The notes beneath the pieces were generated by a model that was given only the letters and a program-made list of their open reading frames with translations, searched no databases and was not told the DNA's origin. Below are positions 1 through 8,307 of a stretch of 64,000 bases of DNA, one piece after another; position 1 is the first letter of the stretch; the number at the start of each line of letters is the position of its first letter. This DNA comes from Lachnospiraceae bacterium (GTDB lineage Bacteria > Bacillota > Clostridia > Lachnospirales > Lachnospiraceae). The stretch is from positions 1,361,501-1,425,500 of the forward strand of contig CP107199.1 of NCBI GenBank assembly GCA_025758065.1, given 5' to 3'. A program made the position numbers and the translations under genes.

Positions 1-5
1 GGTTA

Positions 6-34
6 TTGTAGTTTTTCTCAAAACAAGGTAAAAT
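6..34 (+). promoter_or_regulatory. possible sigma-A promoter for the FAD oxidoreductase
   Basis: TTGTAG and TAAAAT are separated by 17 bases about 130 bases ahead of the oxidoreductase start. The -10 box is acceptable and the -35 is weak, so this is a candidate only. Confidence 0.35.
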
Positions 35-112
35 AAAAATAAGGTCCATTTTTATGGGTGACAGAACGCAGATCACAGATCATTCTATTTAAGATGTACT
101 TTCAAAATCATG

Positions 113-136
113 AACAAAAAGATTCCGGGAGTACAT
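113..136 (+). repeat. solitary end of repeat family R2
   Basis: AAAGATTCCGGGAGTACATT matches one terminus of the R2 elements found whole at 47999-48161 and 61162-61272. No partner end is obvious upstream. It lies in the leader of the FAD oxidoreductase. Confidence 0.35.
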
Positions 137-161
137 TAACGTGAAAAGGAGAGTTTTGAGA

Positions 162-1541
162 ATGAATTACGATGTAATTATTGTGGGAGCCGGTCCTGGC
201 GGAATTTATTCTGCTTATGAGCTGATGAAGAAATGCGGTGATAAAAGAATTGCTGTATTTGATTCCGGGTATTCATTAAAGAAGCGTCACTGCCCTATTG
301 ACGGCGAAAAGGTCAAAGCCTGCATTAAATGTAAGTCCTGCTCTATTATGAGCGGTTTCGGCGGCGCTGGTGCATTCTCTGATGGTAAATATAACATTAC
401 CAATGATTTCGGTGGTACTTTATATGAATATATCGGCAAAAAGGCTGCTACTGAGCTGATGCAGTATGTAGATGAGATCAACATGGCTCACGGCGGCGAA
501 GGTACTAAGATGTACTCTACAGCCGGAACTAATTTAAAGAAAGTCTGTTTACAGAACCGTCTGAAGCTGTTAAATGCTTCTGTCCGTCATCTGGGAACAG
601 ATATTAACCTGGTTGTATTAGGCCAGTTATATGATGAGTTAAAAGAGCATGTGGACTTCTATTTCGAGTCCCCTGTAAGCCATATTGAGTGCCTGGAAAA
701 TGGGGGATACAGAGTATGGAGCAATGACCAGTCTTATGACTGCGGGAAATGTATCGTATCTGTAGGCAGAAGCGGCAGCAAGTGGATGGAGCATATCTGT
801 AAGGAACTGGATATTCCCACCAAGTCCAATCGTGTGGATATTGGCGTGCGCGTAGAGCTTCCCGCAGTGCTGTTCTCCCATTTAACAGACGAGCTGTACG
901 AAAGCAAGATCGTATACCGTACAGAGAAGTTTGAGGATAATGTACGTACCTTCTGTATGAACCCCAAGGGAATCGTTGTAAATGAAAATACCAATGGCAT
1001 CGTTACTGTAAATGGACACAGCTACGAGGATCCGGAAAAGCAGACAGAATGCACTAACTTTGCGCTGTTAGTTTCCAAGCACTTTTCTGAGCCGTTTAAG
1101 GACAGCAACGGCTATGGTGAAAGCATTGCCCGTCTTTCTAATATGTTAGGCGGTGGTGTTATCGTACAGCGTTTCGGTGATCTGATCCGCGGAAGACGAA
1201 GCACTCCAAAGCGTATTGAGGAAAATACCTTTGTGCCTACTCTTTCTGCAACACCCGGCGACTTAAGCCTTGTTCTTCCAAAGCGTATATTAGATGGCAT
1301 CATCGAAATGATCTATGCCCTGGATAAGATAGCACCGGGAACTGCAAATGATGACACTTTGCTTTATGGTGTAGAAGTTAAGTTCTACAATATGGAAGTA
1401 GACGTAGACGAGAACCTGGAAAGCCGTCACAAAGGACTTTATATCATCGGCGATGGCAGCGGCGTGACACATTCCCTTTCCCATGCATCTGCAAGTGGTG
1501 TGTATGTAGCACGTAAGATCGCGGAGAGCCTGGAAGGATAA
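162..1541 (+). CDS. FAD-dependent dehydrogenase, COG2509 type
   Basis: A cytosolic flavoprotein of 459 residues; substrate unknown. The N-terminus holds a Rossmann dinucleotide motif (GAGPGG, residues 9-14). A cysteine group follows (C44, then CxxCxxC at 54/57/60) just ahead of SGFGGAGAFSDGK, the arrangement I associate with COG2509 'uncharacterized FAD-dependent dehydrogenases'. The C-terminus has the second FAD motif, YIIGDGSG. An in-frame GTG at 141 would add seven residues, but AAAGGAGA at 145-152 lies nine bases ahead of ATG 162, so 162 is preferred. It stands alone, followed by repeat R1. Length fits the family; the electron partner cannot be inferred. Confidence 0.85.
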   Translation: MNYDVIIVGAGPGGIYSAYELMKKCGDKRIAVFDSGYSLKKRHCPIDGEKVKACIKCKSCSIMSGFGGAGAFSDGKYNITNDFGGTLYEYIGKKAATELMQYVDEINMAHGGEGTKMYSTAGTNLKKVCLQNRLKLLNASVRHLGTDINLVVLGQLYDELKEHVDFYFESPVSHIECLENGGYRVWSNDQSYDCGKCIVSVGRSGSKWMEHICKELDIPTKSNRVDIGVRVELPAVLFSHLTDELYESKIVYRTEKFEDNVRTFCMNPKGIVVNENTNGIVTVNGHSYEDPEKQTECTNFALLVSKHFSEPFKDSNGYGESIARLSNMLGGGVIVQRFGDLIRGRRSTPKRIEENTFVPTLSATPGDLSLVLPKRILDGIIEMIYALDKIAPGTANDDTLLYGVEVKFYNMEVDVDENLESRHKGLYIIGDGSGVTHSLSHASASGVYVARKIAESLEG

Positions 1542-1574
1542 GTAAGATAAGCTAGTACATCGTTTTCGAAATTA

Positions 1575-1930
1575 GGATTTAGTTCAATAGGGTCCGAAAG
1601 GGCTCCTCCATGTATAAACGCATTCACGGCAATTTAGGACCTTTTGTTCCGCCGCCAGTTAGACAGGGCTCCGGCAAACTCACACGCTTCGCGTGTTCAA
1701 ACAATGCCTCCACCCTGTCCGCTATGCTCACAAAAGGTCCCCAATTGCCTAACGAATGCTTATTATACATGGAGGAGCCCTTTCTACTGTATTGGATATG
1801 TCACATAAAAAATGCCGTACTTAAGTACAATCCCCCTCCTGCATGAAAACTGTTTATTGGTTTGCTCCTACATTTTTTATTGCCAATAACGTAGAAAGCC
1901 GCCGGTGCACATGACAGAATAAGCATTTAA
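1575..1930 (+). repeat. R1 element, copy 1 (truncated)
   Basis: Begins with GGATTTAGTTCAATAGGGTC. Arms 1597-1617 and 1763-1783 are a perfect 21-bp inverted repeat, and most of the DNA between them also folds back, ending in a small loop at the ACACGC/GCGTGT stem near 1681. This forms hairpin A. A second domain starts at about 1889 (GAAAGCCGCCGGTGCACATG) but lacks its return arm, so hairpin B is truncated. Fuller copies lie at 42653-43213 and 50426-50967. The 78-codon open frame inside is a by-product of the palindrome. Confidence 0.85.
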
Positions 1931-1979
1931 TGCAGAGTAAGCAAAAGACGAAGGATTGAGCTGGAAACAGAAAGGAGAT

Positions 1980-2030
1980 ATGGACTGCTGCAGGAGAGGA
2001 AAACTGTTTTGCAGCAGTTTCTGTGTGTAG
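1980..2030 (+). CDS. possible cysteine-rich leader peptide (16 aa)
   Basis: AAAGGAGAT directly precedes ATG 1980. This frame reads MDCCRRGKLFCSSFCV and stops at TAG 2028-2030, three bases before the ATG of the DUF401-type gene and in the same frame. The DNA also forms a CTGCTGCA/TGCAGCAG stem. The downstream gene has no good ribosome binding site of its own, so it may be translated by re-initiation after this peptide. Expression is unproven; a fortuitous frame or a mutated extended N-terminus is also possible. Confidence 0.35.
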   Translation: MDCCRRGKLFCSSFCV

Positions 2031-2033
2031 TGG

Positions 2034-3257
2034 ATGGATATTTTAAAATTAGTATTAGTATTTTGTGTGATCATAGGCGTAATGTGGATGAAAAAGCCTA
2101 TGTGGATGGCTGTGATCGCGGCATCTGTTGCAACGATCCTTTTATATGGCCTTTCTCCTGATGTGGCGATCCACGGCATCATAAAAGGGGCTACAGCCAG
2201 AGCTACCATTGAAACGCTGGTGGTATTTTATTCCATTACATTTTTGCAGAGGATGATGGAGAAAAGGAAAAATTTAAGCAATGCCCAGGTTGCAATGAAC
2301 GGTCTGTTTAATAATAACCGGGTAAATGCTTCAATCGTTCCTTTTCTTTTAGGTATGCTTCCGGCTGCCAGCACAGTATTGATCTGCGGCCCTATTGTTC
2401 GGGAAAGTGTAAAGGATTCTGACCTTAGTGTGCCGGAACAGGCATGTATCACATCTTATTTCCGCCATATATCAGAAGCTTTTGTGCCTACTTATACCAG
2501 CATTTTTATTGCGTTGGGGATTACAGAAGGCCGTGTCAGTGCAGGAACCTTTATTTTAGCTATGCTGCCTATGGTAGCAGCACTTTTTGCTGTAGGCTGG
2601 ATCTTTTATCTACGCCGGGTGCCTAAGGATACAGGAATGGTGCCGGATCAGCCAAAAGGGTATTACTGGAAGCTTCTGGTACAGAGTATCTGGGCCATTG
2701 CACTGACTATTGCATTGATCCTGATCTTTAACCTGCCTGTATGGGGCGCAGTGTGGATCTGTATTTTATTAAATGTATTTGTAAACCATTTTAATGGAAA
2801 AGAACTGGTTCCGTTTATCCGTACTGCTTTTGAGGCCAGACTACTGCTCAGTACACTGCTGATCATGATCTTCAAGGAGCTGCTTACAGAAACAGGTGTT
2901 ATCACATCACTGCCGGAGTTTTTCTCTGCGCTGCCGATCCCTACATTCCTTGTATTTGTGCTTCTGTTCCTCTTTGGAACTATTGTAGCTGGAACTCAGG
3001 CTATTATTGTATTATGTATGCCTATGGCAATGGAAGTGATCACTCCAGGGCATACAGGACTGGCGCTGTTTACACTTTTAATGTGTATCGGTTATGTGGC
3101 AATGCAGATTTCTCCTACTCACATATGTCTGATTCTGTGCTCGGAAGATTATAAGGCTTCCCTGGGCAGTATGATACGCAGGACAATCCCGATGGTTGCT
3201 TTATTTACACTCATCGCCATTGGATATTATGGGGTACTCAGCATGATGGGATTCTAA
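2034..3257 (+). CDS. DUF401-like polytopic membrane protein
   Basis: A 407-residue integral membrane protein with roughly ten hydrophobic segments, resembling the DUF401 permease-like family. It is probably a transporter, but its substrate is unknown. Recognisable stretches are the loop LGMLPAASTVLICGPIVRES near residues 105-125 and SYFRHISEAFVPTYTS around 140-155; family assignment rests on this overall pattern. ATG 2034 has no close Shine-Dalgarno sequence. A strong one (AAAGGAGAT) lies 54 bases upstream before a short in-frame peptide that stops at 2030, suggesting translational coupling. The R1 repeat ends about 100 bases upstream. Confidence 0.7.
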   Translation: MDILKLVLVFCVIIGVMWMKKPMWMAVIAASVATILLYGLSPDVAIHGIIKGATARATIETLVVFYSITFLQRMMEKRKNLSNAQVAMNGLFNNNRVNASIVPFLLGMLPAASTVLICGPIVRESVKDSDLSVPEQACITSYFRHISEAFVPTYTSIFIALGITEGRVSAGTFILAMLPMVAALFAVGWIFYLRRVPKDTGMVPDQPKGYYWKLLVQSIWAIALTIALILIFNLPVWGAVWICILLNVFVNHFNGKELVPFIRTAFEARLLLSTLLIMIFKELLTETGVITSLPEFFSALPIPTFLVFVLLFLFGTIVAGTQAIIVLCMPMAMEVITPGHTGLALFTLLMCIGYVAMQISPTHICLILCSEDYKASLGSMIRRTIPMVALFTLIAIGYYGVLSMMGF

Positions 3258-3280
3258 GGCAGCCCACTTTTATATCTTAT

Positions 3281-3303
3281 GTACTCTCGGAAAGATGATC
3301 AAA
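3281..3303 (-). repeat. solitary end of repeat family R2
   Basis: TATGTACTCTCGGAAAGATG is the reverse complement of the R2 terminus. It lies between the DUF401-type gene and the queT promoter. Confidence 0.3.
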
Positions 3304-3311
3304 ATGTGACC

Positions 3312-3340
3312 TTGATTTTGTGTTTTTGCTGTGCTATACT
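3312..3340 (+). promoter_or_regulatory. sigma-A promoter of queT
   Basis: TTGATT (3312-3317), a 17-base spacer and TATACT (3335-3340), immediately ahead of the structured queT leader. Confidence 0.7.
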
Positions 3341-3342
3341 TC

Positions 3343-3454
3343 TACTCGTTGCAAAGCCTGAAAAACCAAGGTCTTATAAGGCTTTCGCCGATTCCCGGCG
3401 TAAAATGAATCGAGTGTTCGTGACCTTCCACTCGTAAAACAAAACTAAAGGAGA
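3343..3454 (+). promoter_or_regulatory. candidate preQ1 riboswitch in the queT leader
   Basis: Stem 1 pairs AAAGCCT (3353-3359) with AGGCTTT (3379-3385). A short stem pairs CGCCG (3386-3390) with CGGCG (3396-3400). A third stem pairs CGAGTG (3411-3416) with CACTCG (3429-3434). The loop of stem 1 carries AAGGTC (3368-3373), complementary to GACCTT (3422-3427) in the loop of stem 3, which predicts a pseudoknot or kissing contact. The ribosome binding site AAAGGAG follows at about 3447-3453. queT leaders are known preQ1 riboswitch sites; the exact class (II or III) is not decided here. Confidence 0.65.
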
Positions 3455-3462
3455 ATTGAAAA

Positions 3463-3963
3463 ATGAACAAACAGTATTACCAATCAAGAACTGGCTTTAT
3501 TACCCAGAGTGCGCTTATTGCAGCTCTTTATGTGGTGCTGACTATGATCGTTGCGCCTATCGCCTTTGGCCCGATCCAGTTCAGAGTCTCAGAAGTATTA
3601 TGTGTGCTGCCGTACTTCTTAACCAGTGCAGTTCCGGGTGTTACCATTGGCTGCTTCCTTGCTAATCTGCTTTGCGGTGCAGCAACGCTGGATGTAGTGT
3701 TCGGAAGTATTGCAACTCTGATCGGGGCAGTTGGTTCTTACTATCTTGGAAAGAAAAATAAATGGCTGGTATGTCTTCCGCCGATCCTTTCCAACACCAT
3801 TATTGTTCCATGGGTACTGCGCTATGCATATGGTTCCACAGATCTGATTCCATATGCCATGCTGACTGTAGGGATCGGAGAGATCCTGGCTATCGGTGTA
3901 CTTGGAAATATCCTGTTAGTGACACTGGAACGTCATTATAAATCAGTGCTGTTTGCAAAGTAA
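3463..3963 (+). CDS. queT: QueT family queuosine-precursor transporter
   Basis: A 166-residue membrane protein of the QueT family, the substrate-binding S component of an ECF-type importer thought to take up preQ1 or related queuosine precursors for tRNA modification. It has about five to six membrane segments. The pattern IAFGPIQFRVSEVL near residues 35-50 and the small-residue-rich LCGAATLDVVFGSIATLIGA are typical, and length matches the family. AAAGGAG at 3447-3453 sets the start. A promoter and a structured leader precede it, and a hairpin terminator (4007-4048) follows. Its last 55 bases are duplicated at 13744 by the mobile-unit insertion; this copy is intact. Confidence 0.88.
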   Translation: MNKQYYQSRTGFITQSALIAALYVVLTMIVAPIAFGPIQFRVSEVLCVLPYFLTSAVPGVTIGCFLANLLCGAATLDVVFGSIATLIGAVGSYYLGKKNKWLVCLPPILSNTIIVPWVLRYAYGSTDLIPYAMLTVGIGEILAIGVLGNILLVTLERHYKSVLFAK

Positions 3964-4079
3964 TATTGGAAAATATTAGTAAAATGTATCATTTGTGAAT
4001 GATGAAGATCCCTCTGGAGTATTTTTAATGCGCCAGGGGGATCTTTTGCGTCTGAACTCTGGACATTTCCCTGTAAAAC
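3909..4079 (+). repeat. 171-bp target duplication, copy 1
   Basis: This stretch (queT 3' end plus its terminator) recurs exactly at 13744-13863 joined to 16140-16190. The first 120 bases read identically in both. It ends where the right end of the IS1634-family element begins. The last base is ambiguous by one position because the IS end and the flank share a C. Confidence 0.9.
4007..4048 (+). terminator. queT terminator
   Basis: GATCCCTCTGG pairs with CCAGGGGGATC, followed by TTTT. The loop contains ATTTTTAA, which in the duplicated copy was the target of the IS66-family insertion. Confidence 0.75.
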
Positions 4080-4110
4080 CTGACTTTCGGAGTTGAAGTA
4101 TAAAACATGG

Positions 4111-4151
4111 TGCTAAGCCAAGGATTAAAACCTGTGGCTTAGCATTTTTTT
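4111..4151 (+). terminator. inward-facing terminator in the IS end
   Basis: TGCTAAGCC pairs with GGCTTAGCA, followed by seven T in the plus direction. It would stop transcription entering the IS from queT, a common IS safeguard. The transposase stop codon lies within the loop. Confidence 0.6.
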
Positions 4152-5840
4152 GATGTCTCCTTCGTTCAAAAAATACGATGTCAGTGGTAAGCTGCACAGC
4201 TCTGACAATTCCCTGATAAATGATGTACCATGCGATAGATTTATATATTTTCTGTCTGATATTTTGGCAACTCTGAAGTCACGTACGAATTCAAACAGCT
4301 CTTCGGAACTATAACCATTTTTTAATATCTTGAACTGCAGTAATCTTGTCAGTAATACGGCCAGATGGCAGATTAAAAAATGTCCAACAATGGTATCCTG
4401 TTTTTGCAAGTATACCGGTCTGGCATCCAGCTGTGACTTCATGATCCGGAAGGATTCTTCTATTCTCCAGAGATTGTGGTATGCATTGTAGACATCCTTA
4501 TCTTTCATGGAAATCTCGGAAGTGACCAGCATGTTGTATCCGGCAAGCTCCAGGGATTTTTGAATGAGTTCCTCATTCATGGTGACTTTTACTTTACCAT
4601 CTGTGTCGTTGCCCTTTTTATCTGCAGCAGTAAAAATGACATATTTTGCAGAATCACCATACTCGGATTTTTTAGCCTGCGAAGCTTTCAGAAGCCTTGC
4701 TTTTTCAACTTCTTTATTAATTTCGTAGATCTGTTTTTTGGCAAGTTTTGGATTGAAAGTAACAATCCTTTTTTCTGTGATCCGGAACTTTTTTAAAGAG
4801 CCTGTTTCAGACTCGGTAAATTTATATTCAAATTCATCTACACATTCCTTAATGCGATACAAAGTCTCCCCGGCAGCATTTTTTACATCCCTGTAATTAT
4901 TAGGGAGCAGTACCCAGGTCTTTTCCGTTTCCGGAAGCATCTTTACGGACTTAGAGAAAATATATCCATCCCCATTTTTGAGCGCATGGAAGATATTTTC
5001 AGCACAATTCAACCCTTTGTCGGCGATCTGTATGGTTCTGCCGGACACAGAGTTTCTCTTTTTCAAATCATCAATGATATTTCTGATCACCGGCTTTTCA
5101 CTCTGATTGCCCGGAAACAGCTTCATGCCGATGGGAATCTGATTTGCATCAAGCAGGAGTCCCAGACCAACAATCGGTTCTTTTCTGTTTTCCTTGGAAG
5201 GTCCTTTTTTCCGGAAATCATCTTCCCTGTCGATCTCAAAGTAAAAGTTAGTGCAGTCAAAGTAAGTATGAGAGGTATCAAACTGATACATCTGTTGGAT
5301 CTGATGATTGTAGATTTCAATGATCTTTTCGTATTCGCAACCGATATACTCCAGCCCGTCATAGAGCTGGTTTAAAGAAAAATCGTAGGATTCAAAAAGC
5401 TTTGGAATCACTTCGTCATAAGTCTTTGATTTTGAACATGGCTGGACAAGCCTTGCGTAAACAAGGGCAGAGATCATGTCAAAAACATTAAAGCGGAAGT
5501 CAGTAGCGGTCTGCATGAGATCAATATACTTTTTGACAGAAAGCTTGTCGTTAATGTTTTTCATCGGGAAATAGCCAATGAGTTTTTCCGGCGAATCATC
5601 TGAAATCTGCTTCGCTTTTTTTGCGGCTTTTGCAGCATTTGCTTCCTGGTTCAGTCTGATAACTTCTTCTTTGTAGAAGGAGATAGGATCGTCAATGCCC
5701 TTTGCCTGAAGCTCATGAACATAACCAATAGGTTTATAAGCCTTGTGGGCAGTATGCCTGCGTTCAGGATCGTAAAAGCTTGAATAAATCTGAAGATAAG
5801 TACCTTTTTTGTTGTTAGTTTTTTTAAGAAAATATGCCAT
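4125..5840 (-). CDS. IS1634-family (IS4-like DDE) transposase
   Basis: About 571 residues from ATG 5840 (MAYFLKKTN). A TTG 69 bases upstream keeps the frame open, but the ATG follows GAGGGTGA and starts the recognisable protein. It catalyses cut-and-paste of the IS through an RNase H-like DDE fold: first Asp in TYFDCTNFYFE, second in RTIQIADKGLNC, and the terminal Glu probably in NLWRIEESFRIMK (the Y-2-R-3-E-6-K type signature of IS4-like enzymes). The frame is intact and the length fits IS1634 enzymes, so it is probably active or recently active. It is the likely mover of the downstream PTS cargo. Confidence 0.9.
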   Translation of the reverse strand: MAYFLKKTNNKKGTYLQIYSSFYDPERRHTAHKAYKPIGYVHELQAKGIDDPISFYKEEVIRLNQEANAAKAAKKAKQISDDSPEKLIGYFPMKNINDKLSVKKYIDLMQTATDFRFNVFDMISALVYARLVQPCSKSKTYDEVIPKLFESYDFSLNQLYDGLEYIGCEYEKIIEIYNHQIQQMYQFDTSHTYFDCTNFYFEIDREDDFRKKGPSKENRKEPIVGLGLLLDANQIPIGMKLFPGNQSEKPVIRNIIDDLKKRNSVSGRTIQIADKGLNCAENIFHALKNGDGYIFSKSVKMLPETEKTWVLLPNNYRDVKNAAGETLYRIKECVDEFEYKFTESETGSLKKFRITEKRIVTFNPKLAKKQIYEINKEVEKARLLKASQAKKSEYGDSAKYVIFTAADKKGNDTDGKVKVTMNEELIQKSLELAGYNMLVTSEISMKDKDVYNAYHNLWRIEESFRIMKSQLDARPVYLQKQDTIVGHFLICHLAVLLTRLLQFKILKNGYSSEELFEFVRDFRVAKISDRKYINLSHGTSFIRELSELCSLPLTSYFLNEGDIKKMLSHRF

Positions 5841-6127
5841 AAAAGTCACCCTCTTATAGTATAGCACCATAGCACCATAAAAGCAAGTATAAAAAAGAAA
5901 ATTTGTCAAGTTTTTAAAACAAAGAAAAAAGCCAGCAAATATGCTGACTTGAGGATAAAATATATTTCATTAACTCTCAAAAAATAAAGTGCTAAATCCT
6001 AAAGACGGGCACTATAAAAATCATAAAATTTGACAAAAAAATAAGCCGTAAATGGCTTAAATAAAGGATTTGTATTAAAACACTAAAAAAAGAAGTGTAA
6101 AACTCCCGACAAAAAAGAAAAAAGTAC

Positions 6128-6155
6128 TTGCAAATTTGTGCTACATGTATATAAT
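6128..6155 (+). promoter_or_regulatory. sigma-A promoter of the PTS operon
   Basis: TTGCAA (6128-6133), a 16-base spacer and TATAAT (6150-6155), about 60 bases ahead of the deglycase start. The stretch from the IS end (6010) to here is AT-rich and shows nothing else. Confidence 0.65.
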
Positions 6156-6174
6156 AAGACTTATAAAATCATAT

Positions 6175-6198
6175 AATGATATATAATCAATTATCATT
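6175..6198. promoter_or_regulatory. candidate GntR operator in the PTS leader
   Basis: AATGATA and TTATCATT form an interrupted inverted repeat just downstream of the -10 box. A similar ATGATAT/ATATCAT pair lies ahead of the gntR gene at 13470-13494. A shared site for the HutC-type regulator is an inference. Confidence 0.45.
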
Positions 6199-6212
6199 TT
6201 TAAGGAGGAATT

Positions 6213-7190
6213 ATGAGAGACTTACATGCATCACAGATTAAGGCCGCAGTTGAGGCAGTGAAAGCCAGAAAGGAGGTCAATGAGGTTTATTTCGTCGCTT
6301 GTGGCGGATCCCAGGCAGTGCTTATGGCTGGACAGTATATGTTCGATAAGGAGAGTTCGATCCCTTCCCACGTATACACCGCGAACGAGTTCGTATATGA
6401 TACGCCGAAGCGTCTCAATGAGAACTCCGTCGTGATTTCCTGCTCACATTCCGGAAACACACCGGAGACCGTAGAGGCAACGAAGCTTGCACGTTCCAAG
6501 GGCGCCCTTACGATCTGCTTATCCAACCTCGAGGGTTCTCCACTCTGGGAGGCAGCAGAGTATCCTGTTCACTATGACTGGGGTAAGGAAGTAAGCGATT
6601 CTGATAAGAATAAGGGTATCCTTTACGGCTTACTTTTCAGCCTTCTTTCCGTACTCGCTCCAGATGCGAAGTGGGATGTATGCCTGAAGGAGCTCGAGAA
6701 GCTGACCGATCTTTCTGCACAGGCGAAGGCACAGTACGATGCACAGGCGAAGGCATGGGCGAAGCGCAACAAGCGTGAGAAGACCATCTACACCATCGGC
6801 AGCGGCATCAACTATGGTGAGGTTTACTCCACCGCGATGTGCTGGTTCATGGAGATGCAGTGGATCAACTCCGGATGCATCCACTCCGGTGAGTACTTCC
6901 ATGGCCCGTTCGAGGTAACCGATTATGATGTTCCATTCATGCTTGTAAAGTCCATCGGTCACACCAGACACCTCGATGAGCGTGTAGAGAACTTCGCAAA
7001 GAAGTTTACAGAGGATCTGCTCGTACTCGATCAGAAGGATCTCGATCTTTCTACGGTAGCTGATGAGGCGAAGCCATATGTTGCAGCCATCCTTACCGGC
7101 GTGGTGATCCGTCACTTCGTAGAGGCGATCGCCTTCGAGCGTGGTCACTCACTCGATGTTCGTCGTTATATGTGGCAGATGCAGTACTAA
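6213..7190 (+). CDS. frlB: FrlB-like fructoselysine-6-phosphate deglycase (SIS domains)
   Basis: A cytosolic 325-residue sugar isomerase-fold enzyme expected to cleave 6-phosphofructoselysine (or a related Amadori phosphate) to glucose 6-phosphate and the free amine. It carries the hallmarks I recall for B. subtilis FrlB: FVACGGSQA near residue 28, SHSGNTPETVEA near 87, HYDWG near 120, MEMQWINSGCIHSGEYFHGPFE near 215-236, and a C-terminal RRYMWQMQY. Length matches FrlB (about 328). TAAGGAGG sits eight bases before the ATG. It is first in an operon with a mannose-family PTS, the arrangement of Salmonella gfr-type loci. Glucoselysine-6-phosphate or another Amadori substrate is possible. Confidence 0.82.
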   Translation: MRDLHASQIKAAVEAVKARKEVNEVYFVACGGSQAVLMAGQYMFDKESSIPSHVYTANEFVYDTPKRLNENSVVISCSHSGNTPETVEATKLARSKGALTICLSNLEGSPLWEAAEYPVHYDWGKEVSDSDKNKGILYGLLFSLLSVLAPDAKWDVCLKELEKLTDLSAQAKAQYDAQAKAWAKRNKREKTIYTIGSGINYGEVYSTAMCWFMEMQWINSGCIHSGEYFHGPFEVTDYDVPFMLVKSIGHTRHLDERVENFAKKFTEDLLVLDQKDLDLSTVADEAKPYVAAILTGVVIRHFVEAIAFERGHSLDVRRYMWQMQY

Positions 7191-7214
7191 GATACAGTAC
7201 GAAGAGGAAAATAT

Positions 7215-7901
7215 ATGTCGCTTAAACTGGTTATTTTTGATGTAGATGGACTGCTGCTCGATACAGAGAGGGTATGGCAGGATGTATGGTATGATACGGC
7301 AAGAGACTTCGGGATCGACGACTGGAAGAGAGAGGACTTTCTGAATGTGGTTGGTCGCAGTGGACAGCCGGTGTATGATTACATGGAAGAGTTGTTCCGT
7401 GGACGCTGCTCCACAGAGGAATTCATGAAAGTCGCCCGTCAGCATGGAGTAGAGCGTCTGGAGCGTGAGCTCACCGCAAAACCGGGTGCCGTGGAACTCC
7501 TGAACTGCATCAAAAAGGCCGGACTTCCGTGTGCGGTAGCGACCGCCACCAGTCGATCACTGACGGAGGAGCGCCTGACTCGCTTACAGCTCATACAGTA
7601 CTTTGACTATATCTGCTGTGGTGATGAGGTCGTCGAGCGGAAGCCTTCGCCGGAAGCGTACCTGAAGGTGCTTGCGAAGATGAATACAGCACCGGAGGAT
7701 GCACTGGTTTTCGAAGACTCGAAGGTGGGCGTCCAGGCAGCCTGGAATGCCAGGATCCCGGTCATCATGGTGCCGGATCTGATGCCGCCGACGGAAGTCC
7801 AGAAGCGACAGGCCATAAAGATTATCGCCTCTTTATCAGAGGCTGTTCCAATCATAGAAGAATTAAGTAAGGATGGTACGAAACATGAAAGATGCATTTG
7901 A
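7215..7901 (+). CDS. HAD-superfamily phosphatase/phosphomutase-like protein
   Basis: A 228-residue HAD hydrolase of the beta-phosphoglucomutase-like subgroup. Motif I is FDVDGLLLDTE (residues 8-18), with the nucleophile and acid/base Asp pair. Motif II is ATATSR near 112, followed by a conserved Lys in RKPSPEAY and motif IV in VFEDSKVGVQAA. It probably dephosphorylates a sugar phosphate or repairs a by-product of the PTS pathway; the substrate cannot be read from sequence. It lies 24 bases after the deglycase and overlaps the EIIA start, so it is co-translated within the operon. Confidence 0.75.
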   Translation: MSLKLVIFDVDGLLLDTERVWQDVWYDTARDFGIDDWKREDFLNVVGRSGQPVYDYMEELFRGRCSTEEFMKVARQHGVERLERELTAKPGAVELLNCIKKAGLPCAVATATSRSLTEERLTRLQLIQYFDYICCGDEVVERKPSPEAYLKVLAKMNTAPEDALVFEDSKVGVQAAWNARIPVIMVPDLMPPTEVQKRQAIKIIASLSEAVPIIEELSKDGTKHERCI

Positions 7902-8307
7902 TGTGCTGATGATTACACATGCAGGATTGTGCAAGGGATATGCAGATGCATTGAAGCTGATCCTGGATATCGACGAGGATGATTTCGGGACGCTGTCGTT
8001 CGAAAACGGAGAGTCACTGGATGACTTTTCAGAAGCAATCCGTGCGACGATCGAGGAGAGATATAAGGATCGGAATCTGGTCGTCCTTCTGGACCTTCCG
8101 GGAGGATCGCCGGCGAATACCGCCTTACCATTCATGAGCTCGTCGAGAAAACTGATCGCGGGTGTAAATCTCCCGCTGGTACTGGAAATCATGGCAATGA
8201 AGAAGAGCGGTACGACATGGGAGGAGCTGGACCTCGATGATACCTGTAAGAGTGCAGCCCAGAGCATCGTACTGTACAACAACTTTTTAAATGGAGGAAA
8301 TGTATGA
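7885..8307 (+). CDS. PTS mannose-family EIIA component
   Basis: About 140 residues. It accepts phosphate from HPr on a histidine near the N-terminus (H12 in MITHAGLCKGY, equivalent to His10 of EIIA-Man) and passes it to EIIB. The LLDLPGGSPANTA segment near residue 73 is the family's second signature. ATG 7885 is chosen because TAAGGA (7868-7873) is well spaced, whereas an earlier ATG at 7873 overlaps that site. The start lies inside the HAD gene end, and the stop overlaps the EIIB start by four bases, indicating translational coupling. Confidence 0.85.
   Translation: MKDAFDVLMITHAGLCKGYADALKLILDIDEDDFGTLSFENGESLDDFSEAIRATIEERYKDRNLVVLLDLPGGSPANTALPFMSSSRKLIAGVNLPLVLEIMAMKKSGTTWEELDLDDTCKSAAQSIVLYNNFLNGGNV

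Larger units (their letters stand above)
4080..6009 (-). mobile_element. complete IS1634-family insertion sequence
   Basis: About 1.93 kb with one transposase gene on the minus strand. The ends read inward CTGACTTTCGGAGTT (right end, from 4080) and CCGTCTTTAGGATTT (left end, from about 6008), an imperfect 15-16 bp inverted repeat with 11 of 15 matches. The left 204 bp (5806-6009) recur at 13540-13743 with one visible difference (CACCAT versus CATCAT). Confidence 0.85.

Noticed and set aside
1610..1846. 78-codon open frame, also at 50462-50698, nearly identical in both
   Set aside because: It lies entirely within hairpin A and the linker of R1; its conservation follows from the repeat. No ribosome binding site and no counterpart in the complete copy 2.
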